64,000 nt of DNA. Source: Acanthococcus lagerstroemiae (taxonomy: Eukaryota > Arthropoda > Insecta > Hemiptera > Eriococcidae). Position numbers and translations under genes: made by a program. The notes under the pieces were generated by a model that saw nothing but the letters and a program-made list of their open reading frames with translations, was not told where the DNA came from and did no database searches. This document shows, piece after piece, positions 46,063 to 57,691 of the stretch (position 1 is its first letter; every line of letters starts with the position of its first letter). Location of the stretch: NCBI GenBank assembly GCA_031841125.1, contig CM063114.1, forward strand, positions 34,431,574 to 34,495,573, in the 5' to 3' direction.

Positions 46063-47881
46063 TAGTGTGAAGTGTGTTGCAGTTAGCCTATACTTCTACA
46101 CGCTCGCCTCGCAAAAAACGTGCTCTCGCAACTCGTCCGAACAACTCGAACTGTGGTATGGTAACTGATAGGTATTGGTATACGTAGGTATAAGTACAGG
46201 TACTTCATTTCCCGATATGCAGCTTGGTGTCGCGTCATCGGCAAAAAGGAAATTTACGAATTTAGTACATTCGACCTTGAGTAACTTTATGGTCGCAACG
46301 TAAACCGGTCGGTTGTGGTCGATAACATTTCTGTATATTTGTGTCTACCACGTATTCGTATGGCCGCGGCTGCGTTTTCTGACTTGTCACATGTGAAGAA
46401 GACCGCATCTCGTGTTTTTTATCCGTAATTATATAAATACATACCTACCTGTGTGTATGTGTATACTGACGCGTCGTATAACAATGCAGTTACCTAACCT
46501 ACCTCGTAGGTATTATTTAGTAACTTTTTCACCTACCAAATACTTTACAATGTACACATCTACATGTGTTAACTAGATGTGTTATGTACTTAACTCTCCC
46601 CTCTCCCGTATGTAATTATGTACGTTTATAGCAGTTGCGACATATAGGCTACGTACGCTCAAACTTCGAAAATAACCACCCGACAAACTATATCACGACC
46701 AACCCGTGTTATAAGATGGGTAGGGATACTTGTAGACGTGACCGCAATTTCACTCGCAGCAGGCCTCATTCTACAATTTATACCACGAGCAATTCTGTGA
46801 TCGAATGTACATATGAAGATGAATGGTCCCGCTCCCTCCCAGGCACTGCAGTTTTGAAGTTAGAGGTAAATCGTCATCAGAAATCAATTCGGTCACTCTT
46901 AAAAATCTGTAAAACGATACCCATATTGCCTTATATGAAAACTCTAAGCCCCCGCCCCTTCACAGGTACCATAATTTTGAAATGATAGTCGAACTAATGT
47001 CGAAATAAAATTTTGTGGTCTTGAAACCACTGCAGCCGGTATTTTAACTCGTCAATGTATGCTGATGAAAACTTCGAAAGTCGTAATGAAGAATTCTTTT
47101 AAGCTGCTATTGAAACGCCGAAAGTAGGTATGTGGCCGAGTGGTGACGTGCCTGCTTCATAATCCTCGCGTTCGGGTTCGAATCTTACCAGCGCCGGAAA
47201 AAGCTAGTAATTTCGAATACCCCCGTTAACTTCCTAGCGAACACAGCGACTACAGTATATCAATCGAGGTGGAAGATAGCGCACCCTGTAACCCCTCGCC
47301 AGTTCGAACGAACAATGCATTGCCATCGCAAGGCGTATTACCACTAGATCTAAAAGACTGATAGTGTCGTGTGGACGTCGTGGCCAGCTTACTCAACGTC
47401 GTAAAATACATGGCTAATAATCGAACTGCGGCTGCACACTCTTCAGTACAGAGAAGGAAAACTCTAATGCAACAAAACCATGGGGAGAGCAATGGCAAAC
47501 TACCCCCGCTAACCGACTGAAAAAGAAAACGCGCGTCAGGAACCCGCGATCCGCCTATGTCAGACAACGAGCATGGCACCTAGAAGAAGAAACGCTGAAT
47601 AACGCAAACTGATATTTAAGTACAGAGAGAAGGGGGAGAAAAGGAGTATGTAAGTAGTAGGGTAGTTTAAAAAAAAAAAAAAAAAAAAACTGTTCTAGTA
47701 GGTGCAAAAAGCTCCCAACCAAATTTTTTTTTTAATTCGAAGAATACCTTAAAGGTGCTGCTCCTGGGGTGAAATTTCCCGTGTAGGAAGATAGAGCAAT
47801 ATGGATAGGGGTTGGGACCAAAACACAAAACAAACCTCAAGAATAAAATCCGTGTCTCCTCAAACCCTAATTTAGGTATAA
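46063..47881. repeat. 1.8-kb duplicated segment, copy A (uninterrupted)
   Basis: Starts TAGTGTGAAGTGTGTTGCAG and ends CTAATTTAGGTATAA. It is nearly identical to 49259-54575 once the fold-back element there is removed. Differences are single bases and small indels (for example six extra bases near 47055 and a longer A-run at 47669). Whether it is a segmental duplication or an unrecognised mobile element with no visible inverted ends is open. Contains a tRNA-like module at about 47126-47195. Confidence 0.88.
47126..47195 (+). repeat. tRNA-like SINE head, copy A
   Basis: Pol III A-box-like TGGCCGAGTGG (47133-47143) and B-box-like GGTTCGAATCT (47175-47185) at normal tRNA spacing, but no clean cloverleaf. 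The A box resembles class II (Leu/Ser) tRNAs. It is probably the head of a tRNA-derived SINE, or a decayed tRNA, rather than a working tRNA gene. Confidence 0.5.
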
Positions 47882-48066
47882 CTAGGGGGCTTCGCCCCCT
47901 GGCCGCTTCGCGGCCCAACCCCCCCGCCGTCACTCGCTTCGCTCGTGCCGGCCTTACTCGGCGCTTCGCGCCTCGTCCGTGTGGTCTGAAACTTTTGTTC
48001 CTGAGTTGAGATTTGCTTTGTGCTTCTTTTGCTCCCCCTCTATCAACAGGACTCTAATTTAGGTGT
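47882..48066. repeat. GC-rich hairpin patch between CTAATTTAGGT repeats
   Basis: Starts with three GC-rich hairpin words in a row: GGGGGCTTCGCCCCC, GGCCGCTTCGCGGCC and GGCGCTTCGCGCC (loop TTCG). It is far more GC-rich than its surroundings. CTAATTTAGGTATAA precedes it and CTAATTTAGGTGTAA closes it (about 48053-48066), so it may be a short insertion with a 14-15 bp TSD. It is absent after copy B of the duplication. Confidence 0.55.
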
Positions 48067-48257
48067 AAGTAATTTGAAGTTCCTCAATTTAGATTAAACA
48101 TTGACGTATATTATTTAGTTTTTAGAAATTGTGCCAAATTTTGTAATCGAAGTTACTGATTTTTTTTTCTTCTATTATTTCTAGTCTATATGAAAACGGG
48201 GCCAAATTGTTAAAGTTACTATCCTTACATTATAAGTAAAATGCCTTGGTGTTGTGG

Positions 48258-48360
48258 GACGTATGGCGATGCACGCATGCCAAAGTGGCCCCTGAGACAC
48301 CGCACCCCCGGCACCGGAAACTACCCTTTCGGGCATCGCATCAGTACCGAGGGGATGGTC
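48258..48360 (-). repeat. dispersed GC-rich repeat, copy 4 (longest)
   Basis: Contains GTATGGCGATGCACGCATGC, CCAAAGTGGCCCCTGAGACA and CACCGGAAACTACCCTTTCG, and closes with CCGAGGGGATGG. The minus strand keeps an open peptide pattern D-A-M-P-E-R-V-V-S-G-A-G-G-A-V-S...G-P-L-W-H-A-C-I-A-I-R shared with the other copies. Confidence 0.65.
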
Positions 48361-48574
48361 AAGTCACATAAGCTGTACCAAATTTCGTGATGAAAGTTAC
48401 TGTAGATTATAAGAAAAATTTCTCATTATTATAAGTAAAGTGCCTTATTATTTCATAGTTTAAATAGAAATACAAATAATACAATCGTTATAATATACAT
48501 GAACTTACTTTTATGTATTCTCATTGAAGAAGTCATCATTATTCTTCTGCAGGAAACTTTTCATAATGATTGAC

Positions 48575-48708
48575 CGCAGTGAAAGAAATTCCATCGAAAG
48601 GTTGGCGCAGTGAAAGAAATTCCATCGAAAGGTTGGCCACGGATAAGGAAATTCCATCAACGTGGCCAAATAATGTTGGCCACGGATAAAGAAGTTCCAT
48701 CAACGTGG
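48575..48708. repeat. 31-bp minisatellite
   Basis: Two identical 31-bp units (48575-48605 and 48606-48636, starting CGCAGTGAAAGAAATTCCAT) are followed by diverged units with CCACGGATAA(G/A)GAA and TTCCATCAACGTGG at 48637 and 48680. Confidence 0.85.
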
Positions 48709-49210
48709 TTAATGAATCTTCAAAACGTTGCCCCTCCTCCCCCCCTTCAGTATGACCACAGCTCAATGCCACCTTTTAATTCAAGGACAAGTACAATGAT
48801 GATTCCAATGAAAAAAAAATTCAAATTGCTCAATTTTTTTTGGAAAAAATTAAAAGTTTAAACTGTTGCACTTTTCAGAGAATTACCCAGGTACTACCTT
48901 TCCGTGCGGCGAAACATATAGTGCACTTGGAGGTACCTTACTACCTACTACCTACCTCGTATATTCGACATTCGAGTTCTCTTCGAAATGACGATGTCTT
49001 CAGCGTTCGGCTTACAAAAATAAAGTCGACGTCGTTGATTCTTAATTTTAATTACCACCGCCGAATATCACCGATGGACGACGACAACGGGCAGGGCAAG
49101 CGGCGAGTGAGCCAAGGGCGGGTGTGTGTGGTAGATGGACGATACGATCGCTCGTCGTCATTCTTGCTTTGCGGAAATATCACATCACATCACGTGACAT
49201 GATTCCACAT

Positions 49211-49243
49211 AATATCATGTCATATATCATATCATATCATATC
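49211..49243. repeat. (ATATC)n-type simple repeat
   Basis: Imperfect run of ATCAT/ATATC pentamers directly before copy B of the duplication. Confidence 0.75.
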
Positions 49244-51419
49244 GCGGTCGGTGCCATGTAGTGTGAAGTGTGTTGCAGTTAGCCTATACTTCTACACGCT
49301 CGCCTCGCAAAAAACGTGCTCTCGCAACTCGTCCGAACAACTCGAACTGTGGTATGGTAACTGATAGGTATTGGTATACGTAGGTATAAGTACAGGTACT
49401 TCATTTCCCGATATGCAGCTTGGTGTCGCGTCATCGGCAAAAAGGAAATTTACGAATTTAGTACATTCGACCTTGAGTAACTTTATGGCCGCAACGTAAA
49501 CCGGTCGGTTGTGGTCGATAACATTTCTGTATATTTGTGTCTACCACGTATTCGTATGGCCGCGGCTGCGTTTTCTGACTTGTCACATGTGAAGAAGACC
49601 GCATCTCGTGTTTTTTATCCGTAATTATATAAATACATACCTACCTGTGTGTATGTGTATACTGACGCGTCGTATAACAATGCAGTTACCTAACCTACCT
49701 CGTAGGTATTATTTAGTAACTTTTTCACCTACCAAATACTTTACAATGTACACATCTGCATGTGTTAACTAGATGTGTTATGTACTTAACTCTCCCCTCT
49801 CCCCTATGTAATTATGTACGTTTATAGCAGTTGCGACATATAGGCTACGTACGCTTAAACTTCGAAAATAACCACCCGACAAACTATCACGACCAACCCG
49901 TGTTATAAGATGGGTAGGGATACTTGTAGACGTGACCGCAGTTTCACTCGCAGCAGGCCTCATTCTACAATTTATACCACGAACAATTCTGTGATCGAAT
50001 ATACATATGAAGATGAATGGTCCCGCTCCCTCCCAGGCACTGCAGTTTTCAAGTTAGAGGTAAATCGTCATCAGAAATCAACTCGGTCACTCTTGAAAAT
50101 CTGTAAAACGATACCCATATTGCCTTATATGAAAACTCTAAGCCCCCGCCCCTTCGCAAGTACCATAATTTTGAAATTATAGTCGAACTAATGTCGAAAT
50201 AAAATTTTGTGGTCTTGAAACCACTGCAGCCGGTATTTTAACTCGTATGCTGATGAAAACTTCGAAAGTCGTAATGAAGAATTCTTTTAAACTGCTATTG
50301 AAACGCCGAAAGTAGGTATGTGGCCGAGTGGTGACGTGCCTGCTTCATAATCCTCGCGTTTCGGGTTCGAATCTTACCAGCGCCGGAAAAAGCTAGTAAT
50401 TTCGAATACCCCCGTTAACTTCCTAGCGAACACAGCGACTAGAGTACAGGGTGTTCCACGAAAGTCCCCCCCCCTGTTTTTTCACGAACCGATGGGCAGA
50501 TCTTCCCGGGACGAAAATGATTTTCCAGTCGTAACATCTAGTTTCTCCTGAGCTTAAAAAATTTTCTCCCCCTTTCACGGGGGGCTGGAACCTACCACCA
50601 ACTTCGTAATCTTAAATAGGAAGGTATGCCTTTATGCACCTCGTTGGAAAGGTCATTTACTCCAAAATACGAATCCGTAGAAAAAAATCAAAATTTATCA
50701 ATTTTGGGGGGCAAGGGGCCTAGAGATGACCAAAATTCACCCAGAATCAAAGTGCGGTGACCTATCAAACGAACTATCGAAAATGGGGTTTTCCAGGTCG
50801 CTGATTTCGAATACTGCCTTATTTTTTCGATTTGACTAACCTAGGGACAGAACATTCAAAAATTTGGGGCAGAAGGGGTTATTTTAAATGTTTTTTATTT
50901 TCGCTGATACAATGTCTTTATGCACCTTGTTGGAAAGGCCTCTTCCCCCCAAAATTGAATTCGCGGAAAAGATTCAAAATTCATCAATTTTAGGAGGCCA
51001 GGGGGCCTAAAATTGGGGAAATCCACCCAGAATCAAAGTGTGATGACCTATCGAACGAAATATCAAAAAAGGGGGTTTTCAGGTCGTGGATATCGAATAT
51101 TGCGTTATTTTTCCAATTTGACCCATTCAGGGGCAGAAAATTCAAAAATTTGGGGGAGCAGGGATTCATTTTTTTACGTTTTTTATGTTCACTGACACCA
51201 TGACTTCATGCACCTTGTTGAAAAAATCTCTTCCCCCAAAATTAGAATCCGTGAAAAAAATTCTGATTTGATCAATTTTAGGGGGCCAGTGGGCCTACAA
51301 TTGGAGAAAATCCACCGAGAATATTGTAGTGTGATGACCTAGGATTTTTTGTTCAGAAAGTGATTCGTTCGCTTTTTTTGTTTGCAAACTGTTGGAGAAA
51401 ATCTGCAATTATTTTTCTT

Positions 51420-52260
51420 TCCGTTTCTGATGAACTTCCTTTGAAAATTATCCGGGATTTTTCCTGTATTTTTCTACCTTTGGACATTATTGCAATTTTT
51501 TCCCAAGAATTTCTCATGAAATTCCTTAAAGATTATCGAAGATTATTCTTGCAGATTTTCGATGAATTTCTTCGGAAAACATTTTTCCTGGAGGTTAGTT
51601 GTATCAAAAATTACCGGAATTTGCTTCCGAAAATTTCCAGTGAAATTTCTTGAAAATTCTCGGAGATTTTCACCAAAAATCTTCGATGAATTTCTTCGGA
51701 GAACATTTTTTCTGAACATTGTTGATACTTCAAAAATCGTCGGAGTTTTTCTCTTAATGAAATTCTACAAAAATTATCAGAATATTTTCCCTAGGAATTT
51801 TAAAGAAATTCTCTGGGAAACATTGGAAATTTTTTCCAGAAATGTCCGATAAGATTCTTCAGTTCAGCATTAAGCTTGTTAATAATAAAAAAAATTGAAA
51901 AAACCCAAGGATTTTTTTCTCAAAAATTTTTGATGTACTTCCATCAAAAGCATCGGAAAATTTTCCCAAAGAAATTCGATGAAATTTTTCTAAAATCCTC
52001 GAACATTTTTCCTGAGGATTTTTGATGAAAATCTTCAAAAACGATCGGAGCCTTTCCCCAAATGTTTCCTAATGAAATTCTTCAGAAATTATCGAATGAT
52101 TTTCCTAAAGATTAGAATTATTGCAATTTCTCCCCAAAAATTTCTGACAAAATTCCTCAAGAAATTTTTGATGGAATTCCTCGGAGATCATGCAACATTT
52201 TCCCTGAAAATCATTGACAAAATTCTCCAAAACCATTGTAGTTTTCCATCAACTTATTTC
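51420..52260. repeat. degenerate minisatellite core of the fold-back
   Basis: Words GATGAATTTCTTCGG, GAAAATT(A/C)TCGGA and TTTTTCCC(A)AGAATTT recur about every 55-65 bp with substantial drift. This keeps some frames open (for example 51360-51852 on the plus strand) without making a gene. Confidence 0.65.
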
Positions 52261-52434
52261 CTATGAGATTTTTCCTCCAAAATTTTTAAAAAAAATTTTC
52301 CCAAAGATCTTCGATAAATTCCCAAATTTCCAAAAGTAAGGTTACAAAAACTGGAGTGACATTTGTGGTATCGATTTTTGACCATTCTAACGTAAGTTTT
52401 TCTTTGAATTTTCTCAGAACAATTAGAAATTCCT

Positions 52435-52757
52435 AGGTCATCACACTTTGATTCTGGATGGATTTCCCCCAATTATAGGCCCCTTGGCCCCCTAAAATTG
52501 ATAAATTTTGAATTTTTTCCGCCGATTTAATTTTGGAGCGGAGAGATCTTTGCAACAAGGTGCATAAGAACATACCTTCCCATTCAAGATTCCAAAGTTA
52601 GTGGTACGTTCTAGCCCCCCAAATATGGGGGAGAAAATTTCTTGTGCCCGCAGGAAACTAGACCACGGTACACGAAGATCGCATTTTGTTTGGGAGCAAT
52701 CTGACAATTATTCGAGAAAAAAACAGGGGGGGAGGGTCATTCTCAAAACTCACCCTG
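52435..52757. repeat. internal degenerate copy of the fold-back's right end
   Basis: TCACACTTTGATTCTGGATG, then GTGCATAAGAACATACCTTC, then GGGGGAGAAAATTTC and AACAGGGGGGG follow in the same order as at the true right end (53640-53957). The stretch closes with CACCCTG at 52751-52757, which is 1.2 kb before the actual end. The element therefore has two right ends, one buried. Confidence 0.7.
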
Positions 52758-55513
52758 CACCTCTTTTAGGTTTTTGATTTTGGATAGATTTTGGCTGGCG
52801 TTACACCCCGTTCCCCGAAGTTGATGAATTTGCAATTTTTCTTCACGAATTCATATTTTGGAGGAACTGTCTGATCCAGCGATGTGCATGATGCCACTTT
52901 GATAACTTGAGCTAAGAAACTCAAAAATTTGTCAATTAGAACCACTTTTGGGTCCAAAATTTTGTAAGGCTCTGAAACGCGTTGAATCAGGGGAAAAATG
53001 TGATATCCGGAATCAGCGACCTCGAAAATCGCCTTTTCGATAGTCTTTTTGCTAGGTCATAATACTTCAATTTTGGACGGATTTTGGTCATCTCTGGACC
53101 CCTTACCCCGAAAATTGATAAATTTTGAAATTTTTTTCACGAATTCATACTCTGGAGAAAGTTTTCTATTCAACGATGTCCATGAAGCCACTTTAATAAT
53201 CTGCATTCAGAAAGTCAAAAATTTGTGAATAATGGAACCAATTTTAGGTTGAAAATTCGGATTTTAAAACTAAAACGGGTTAAATCGGGAAAATAAGGCA
53301 ATTATTCGAAATCAGCGACCTAGAAAACCCTCTTTTTGATAGTTCGTTTGATAGGTCATCACACTTTGATTCCGGGCGGATTTTGGTCATCTGTAGGCCC
53401 CCTCGCCCCCCAAAATTGACAAATTTCAAAAAAATTTCACGGATTCTACTTTTGGGAGAAAGAGGCCTTTCCAACAAGGTGCATAAAGACATTGTATCAG
53501 CGAAAATGAGAAACATTAAAATAACCCCTTCTGCCCCAAATTTTTGAATGTTCTGCCCCCTGAGTTAGTCAAATCGAAAAAATAAGGCAATTTTCGAAAT
53601 CAGCGACCTGGAAAACCCCATGTTCGGTAGTTCGTTTGATAGGTCACCACACTTTGATTCTGGGTGGATTTTAGTCATCTCTAGGTCCCTTACCCCCCCA
53701 AAATTGATAAATTTTAATTTTTTCCCACGGATTCGTATTTTGGAGTAAATGGCCTTTCCAACAAGGTGCATAAAGGCATACCTTCCTATTTAAGATTCCG
53801 AAGTTGGTGGTAGGTTCCAGCCCCCCGTGAAAGGGGGAGAAAATTTTTTAAGCTCAAGAGAAACTAGACCTTACGACTGGGAAATTATTTTCGTCCCGGG
53901 AAGATCTGCCCATCGGTTCGTGAAAAAACAGGGGGGGGACTTTCGTGGAACACCCTGTATATCAATCGAGGTGGAAGATAGCGCACCCTGTAACCCCTCG
54001 CCAGTTCGAACGAACAATGCATCGCAATCGCAAGGCGTATTACCACTAGATCTAAAAGACTGATAGTGTCGTGTGGACGTCGTGGCCAGCTTACTCAATG
54101 TCGTAAAATACATGGCTAATAATCGAACTGCGGCTGCACACTCTTCAGTACAGGGAAGGAAAACACTAATGCAACAAAACCATGGGGAGAGCAGTGGCAA
54201 ACTACCCCCGCTAACCGACTGAAAAAAAAAAACGCGCGTCAGGAACCCGCGATCCGCCTATGTCAGACAACGAGCATGGCACCTAGAAGAAGAAACGCTG
54301 AATAACGCAAACTGATATTTAAGTACAGAGAGAAGGGGGAGAAAAGGAGTATGTAAGTAGTAGGGTAGTTAAAAAAAAAAAACTGTTCTAGTAGGTGCAA
54401 AAAGCTCCCAACCAAATTTTTTTTTTAATTCGAAGAATATACTTAAAGGTGCTGCTCCTGGGGTGAAATTTCCCGTGTAGGAAGATAGAGCAATATGGAT
54501 AGGGGTTGGGACCAAAACACAAAACAAACCTCAAGAATAAAATCCGTGTCTCCTCAAACCCTAATTTAGGTATAATTAACGGATCTAATGGTAGTTTTTA
54601 GGTTCTGCTCTCTTGTGGACCCTTTTCAGTTAAAAGCGAGCAGAAAGTAACCTCGAAAATGAATTTCGCGCTGAATTTAAGCCGGAGCATTGACCTTGAA
54701 AATATTTGTCTTCGTAAATGTACGAGTATAGGTGGTCAGCGAGTACATTAATGGGAATAATTCTTTTTGAATCAAATCAGTATTTTTGATCACACTCGAA
54801 TTTAGAATTTTTTAATACGGAATTGGATTATTTTTTTCTCACTGGAAATTCTATGTTTAACTTCTACCCAGGTGCGCCACCATAAATGTTGTTCGATTTC
54901 ATGAAAAAATTGGTTGGGATGTTCTTACACCTAGTAGAGTAGACTAAGCCGCTGGAGGCGAAAAGCGCAGATTTTCGGAAAAAAAGAAGAAAAAAACTTA
55001 TTTGGACTATCCTAGTAAGATGGTAATGTTTGGAAGCAGGTCCACGGGGGATTTGCATCTATTTTGTTCGCTGAAGTCAAGTCGGTGAGAACAAAAAAAT
55101 GTTGAAAACACTCGTCTTTTTTCCCATAAGGCTCGTGGTTAACGCAAAGTGATATATAGGGCCATTTTCGACCTTCTGTTTGGAGCATTTCGGAGGAAAT
55201 TATACGGAAAATCTGTAAAGATTTTTCTCATTGAAGAATAGAGTGAGGAACATATTTGTTTGTTCGATTCCTCCCCTCCCCCTGTCCCTTCCTAAACTAT
55301 TTAGCAAGCCAATTGGGGACAGTGAGGTTTTCTTTCTTAACCATTAAGAGGACCATTTTCAACAATACTCCGCAAAAGAAAAAGTTTGATACTAATTTTT
55401 CTTTTCAGAGTTCCATTTCTGATCTACTCGGGCTGTTATGTAATCGAATTATTTAGCTGTAATACACGAACCGCCTGATTTTTAAAATTTGTTTTATTTT
55501 ATCTTTCTTACAG

Positions 55514-55650
55514 AATAATATCAGAAATGGAATATATCCGGCGTCACCCCAAAGTCTATGGGCGATGGTTATTCTTATCGCAGCTGTTCAGTTTGCCGGA
55601 TTTTCGTTACCATTTGGCGCGTACGACTTTATTCTTCAATACATGCCCGC
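55514..55650 (+). CDS. CPT1: carnitine O-palmitoyltransferase 1, coding exon 2 (residues 48-93)
   Basis: The acceptor TTTCTTACAG and donor CGC|GTAAGT bound 137 bp, which is 45 codons plus two bases. It opens N-N-I-R-N-G-I-Y-P-A-S-P-Q-S-L-W, corresponding to the conserved N-G-(x)-Y-P-A-S-P-x-S-L/S-W stretch that directly follows W-K-K-R-F-L-R-F in CPT1. Residues about 62-81 form the first transmembrane segment (W-A-M-V-I-L-I-A-A-V then F-A-G-F). The rest begins the short loop exposed to the intermembrane space. A plus-strand frame starting at 55527 is in another phase and is not the gene. Confidence 0.92.
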
Positions 55651-57691
55651 GTAAGTATCGGCCAATATTTTGTATATACATATACCTAAGTTGTTCAGTA
55701 TTACTGCACGACTTGGTGTAAGTGTAAATATCCCGCAATCCAACGTACTCGTATAAATCGTTAGCTTTAGGAATACTCGCGTTGAAATTCGATGCGCATT
55801 ATTAAGCGAACCATTCGAACAACGCTGTCAAATGACCAACCAGAACCGTATAATAACCATCAACTGAAGGGCGTAATTTTAACCTAACTGTTGACCATAT
55901 TCGCATCAAATAACGCTACCGTAACAATGGCCGTTAAGACCACCTTAGTCTGGCAGTTTTCTGCAGAAAAGCCGGATAGTAGTGGTTAAATAACACTTCA
56001 CAACAGCATAAAAACCAATGAGATAAGATTATATGATTTTACCTATATTTTAAATGCCGGATACGATGGCGTTAACCATTTTCCTCGAGAACTTCTCGTT
56101 TTCCATTTTCAAAATTAAAATGTTATCAAATGTTTCTTGTTTCATTTCTTTTTGTCGTCCTCGAATAGCTACACTGATACTGAAAACAATACTGATTGAT
56201 CAGTGGTATCATCTTGATGATACTAAAATTCGCATTAACAATAGGAGAGAAGAAGGGGGAAAAATGAACTTTAATCCAAAAATGAATATCGGCATTAAAT
56301 TCCTCGTTGAAAATACTTAAAGAATCATATTATGTTCTCATGTCATTGTTTTTTTAGAAAATCTCAAATTGTTGTGTAGTGTAATCATTAACCGCGTGAA
56401 ATTGATAACATAACTACTTATAACCAACCGTTAACCCTTTGAATCAAATAACCTAACCCTAACAACGGCGCGCTTTTGTACTCTCTGTGTCGCTGACTTG
56501 TTGGTTCAAATAGTACTTAACACTGTATGCAGAAACTTCCTAATAGGTAACCATTAACTGTGTATTCTTACAGTTATAAGATATGACATGACAACTCTGT
56601 ATTGGAATCCGTATAATAGAATTTGGTAAAATTTGTCTGTATCTAATAGGCGACTTGTATAAAGAATGTGTAAAAGTCATTCTGTTCACTAAAAACGATT
56701 GAAAATCCATTCGAGATTCGATTTCTGATATTATTTTACTCGTATGTTTTGCTTTCAACGCGTAATTTAATTCGAACAATATGAACGAACGGTAAGTGCT
56801 GATGTTCGAAGGTATCCGGAAACATCAGTTTAAGGTATAAGGTTCGTTTATTGACCGGATTAAATTACGCGTTGAAGGCAACACGTGTGTCGAAAAGTAT
56901 CGCAAATCAAATCTGGAGTGTAAGTCCCACTGTTTTGTGTTATTTCCAGCTCAAAAACGGAGCAGTTCGTTCATAAAATAATTTGAAACACAACTACTTT
57001 TATACGTGTTTAAATGGGCGGTTGTTGAGTCGCGTCTCAAAATAGCCAATTTTCCCCGCCTGGGTTTATGGTACTCCAACACCTTGCGGCAAAGCTACCG
57101 ATTGCCAGTTGTAACGGTAGTAAAGGCCGCCAGAATCGTACATCTAACATACATACATTATTTACGCTTTGCCTTAGAGAAAAGAGAGTAAACCTCCTTC
57201 TCCTTCTTAAAAACAACAATAATAACAAGTACTACTAGTACTAACTACTACTACCACCAAAGTTTATTAGGTACTGAGGACCTAGAGAAAATGTCGACAT
57301 ATTACGTAGGTATCTGTTATAGCTGCTGTTGACTTAGGATGTAATATTGGACTCGAACCGCGCTATCTTTTTTGGGTTTAACTATAACATGATAATTTAT
57401 ATATACCTATCATTCCTACAAGGTATGGAAATCAGACTGCGTTATCGCACGCACTTACGATTAACCCCTACTTGAAGGCTGTCGCGGCTGACCTATAATA
57501 CATATTGTATATGTGTATATAGGTAGGTATTAAATACCTACTGCAATGTTCCTACTTTTTGGTTTAATATTATTTACCTTACCGTACCTAATGTTTTCGT
57601 TGCTCGAATAACTTTTTTCGTGACAAAATCTCTTGTAAATTTGACCGCATCCGTGTATTATTTGCGTGTATCCACATTTGGGTAAAGTCTG

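Larger units (their letters stand above)
50447..53957. mobile_element. 3.5-kb fold-back element, TA target, non-autonomous
   Basis: Terminal CAGGGTGTTCCACGAAAGTC and its complement bound 3,511 bp, with TA duplicated on both sides (50445-50446 and 53958-53959). The empty site is preserved in copy A of the duplication. Both arms are very long: hundreds of bases from each end are inverted copies with scattered mismatches. Each arm contains tandem units of about 287 bp, recognisable by CACCCAGAATCAAAGTG(C/T)G and GGTGACCTATCAAACGAACT (left arm at about 50738, 51025 and 51310). The core is a degenerate minisatellite (51420-52260). Open frames inside are repeat artefacts and there is no transposase. 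The TA target and CAGGGTG end suggest mobilisation by a Tc1/mariner-like transposase, by analogy only. Confidence 0.88.
49259..54575. repeat. 1.8-kb duplicated segment, copy B (interrupted)
   Basis: 49259-50446 and 53960-54575 together reproduce copy A (46063-47881). The join falls where copy A reads CAGTATATCAAT. Copy B reads GAGTA, then the fold-back element, then TATATCAAT. Copy A is therefore a natural empty site for that insertion. Contains the second tRNA-like module (about 50314-50384, A box at 50321, B box at 50364). Confidence 0.88.
38737..55513 (+). other. CPT1 intron 1 (16.8 kb), filled with mobile elements
   Basis: Runs from the donor GTACCT after exon 1 to the acceptor TTTCTTACAG before exon 2, and both flanking exons are in matching phase. 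It contains a MITE (41478-41772), a MULE relic (41912-42596), two LINE 3' fragments in antisense orientation (44121-45402), a 1.8-kb duplication pair, a 3.5-kb fold-back, a minisatellite and dispersed repeats. Stretches 38737-40840, 40927-41477, 42606-44120, 45500-46062 and 54576-55513 show nothing I recognise apart from short G-, C- or T-runs. An isolated GGGACACCCTG|TA word at about 42972-42984 looks like one end of a TA-target MITE. Confidence 0.85.

Noticed and set aside
47126..47195. Functional class II tRNA gene
   Set aside because: A and B boxes are present, but the acceptor and anticodon stems do not pair properly.
47882..47990. Bacterial or organellar contamination because of GC-rich TTCG hairpins
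   Set aside because: The patch is only about 110 bp, is joined directly to the duplicated eukaryotic unit, and contains no gene. A small insertion is simpler.
51360..51852. Overlapping open frames with repeated D-E-F-L-R-(K/R)-T-F-F motifs
   Set aside because: The peptide repeat is the direct translation of the 60-bp minisatellite inside the fold-back element, with no start context or family match.
55527..55721. Plus-strand frame starting with ATG inside CPT1 exon 2
   Set aside because: It is in the wrong phase relative to exons 1 and 3 and reads through the splice donor. The conserved CPT1 frame is the other one.
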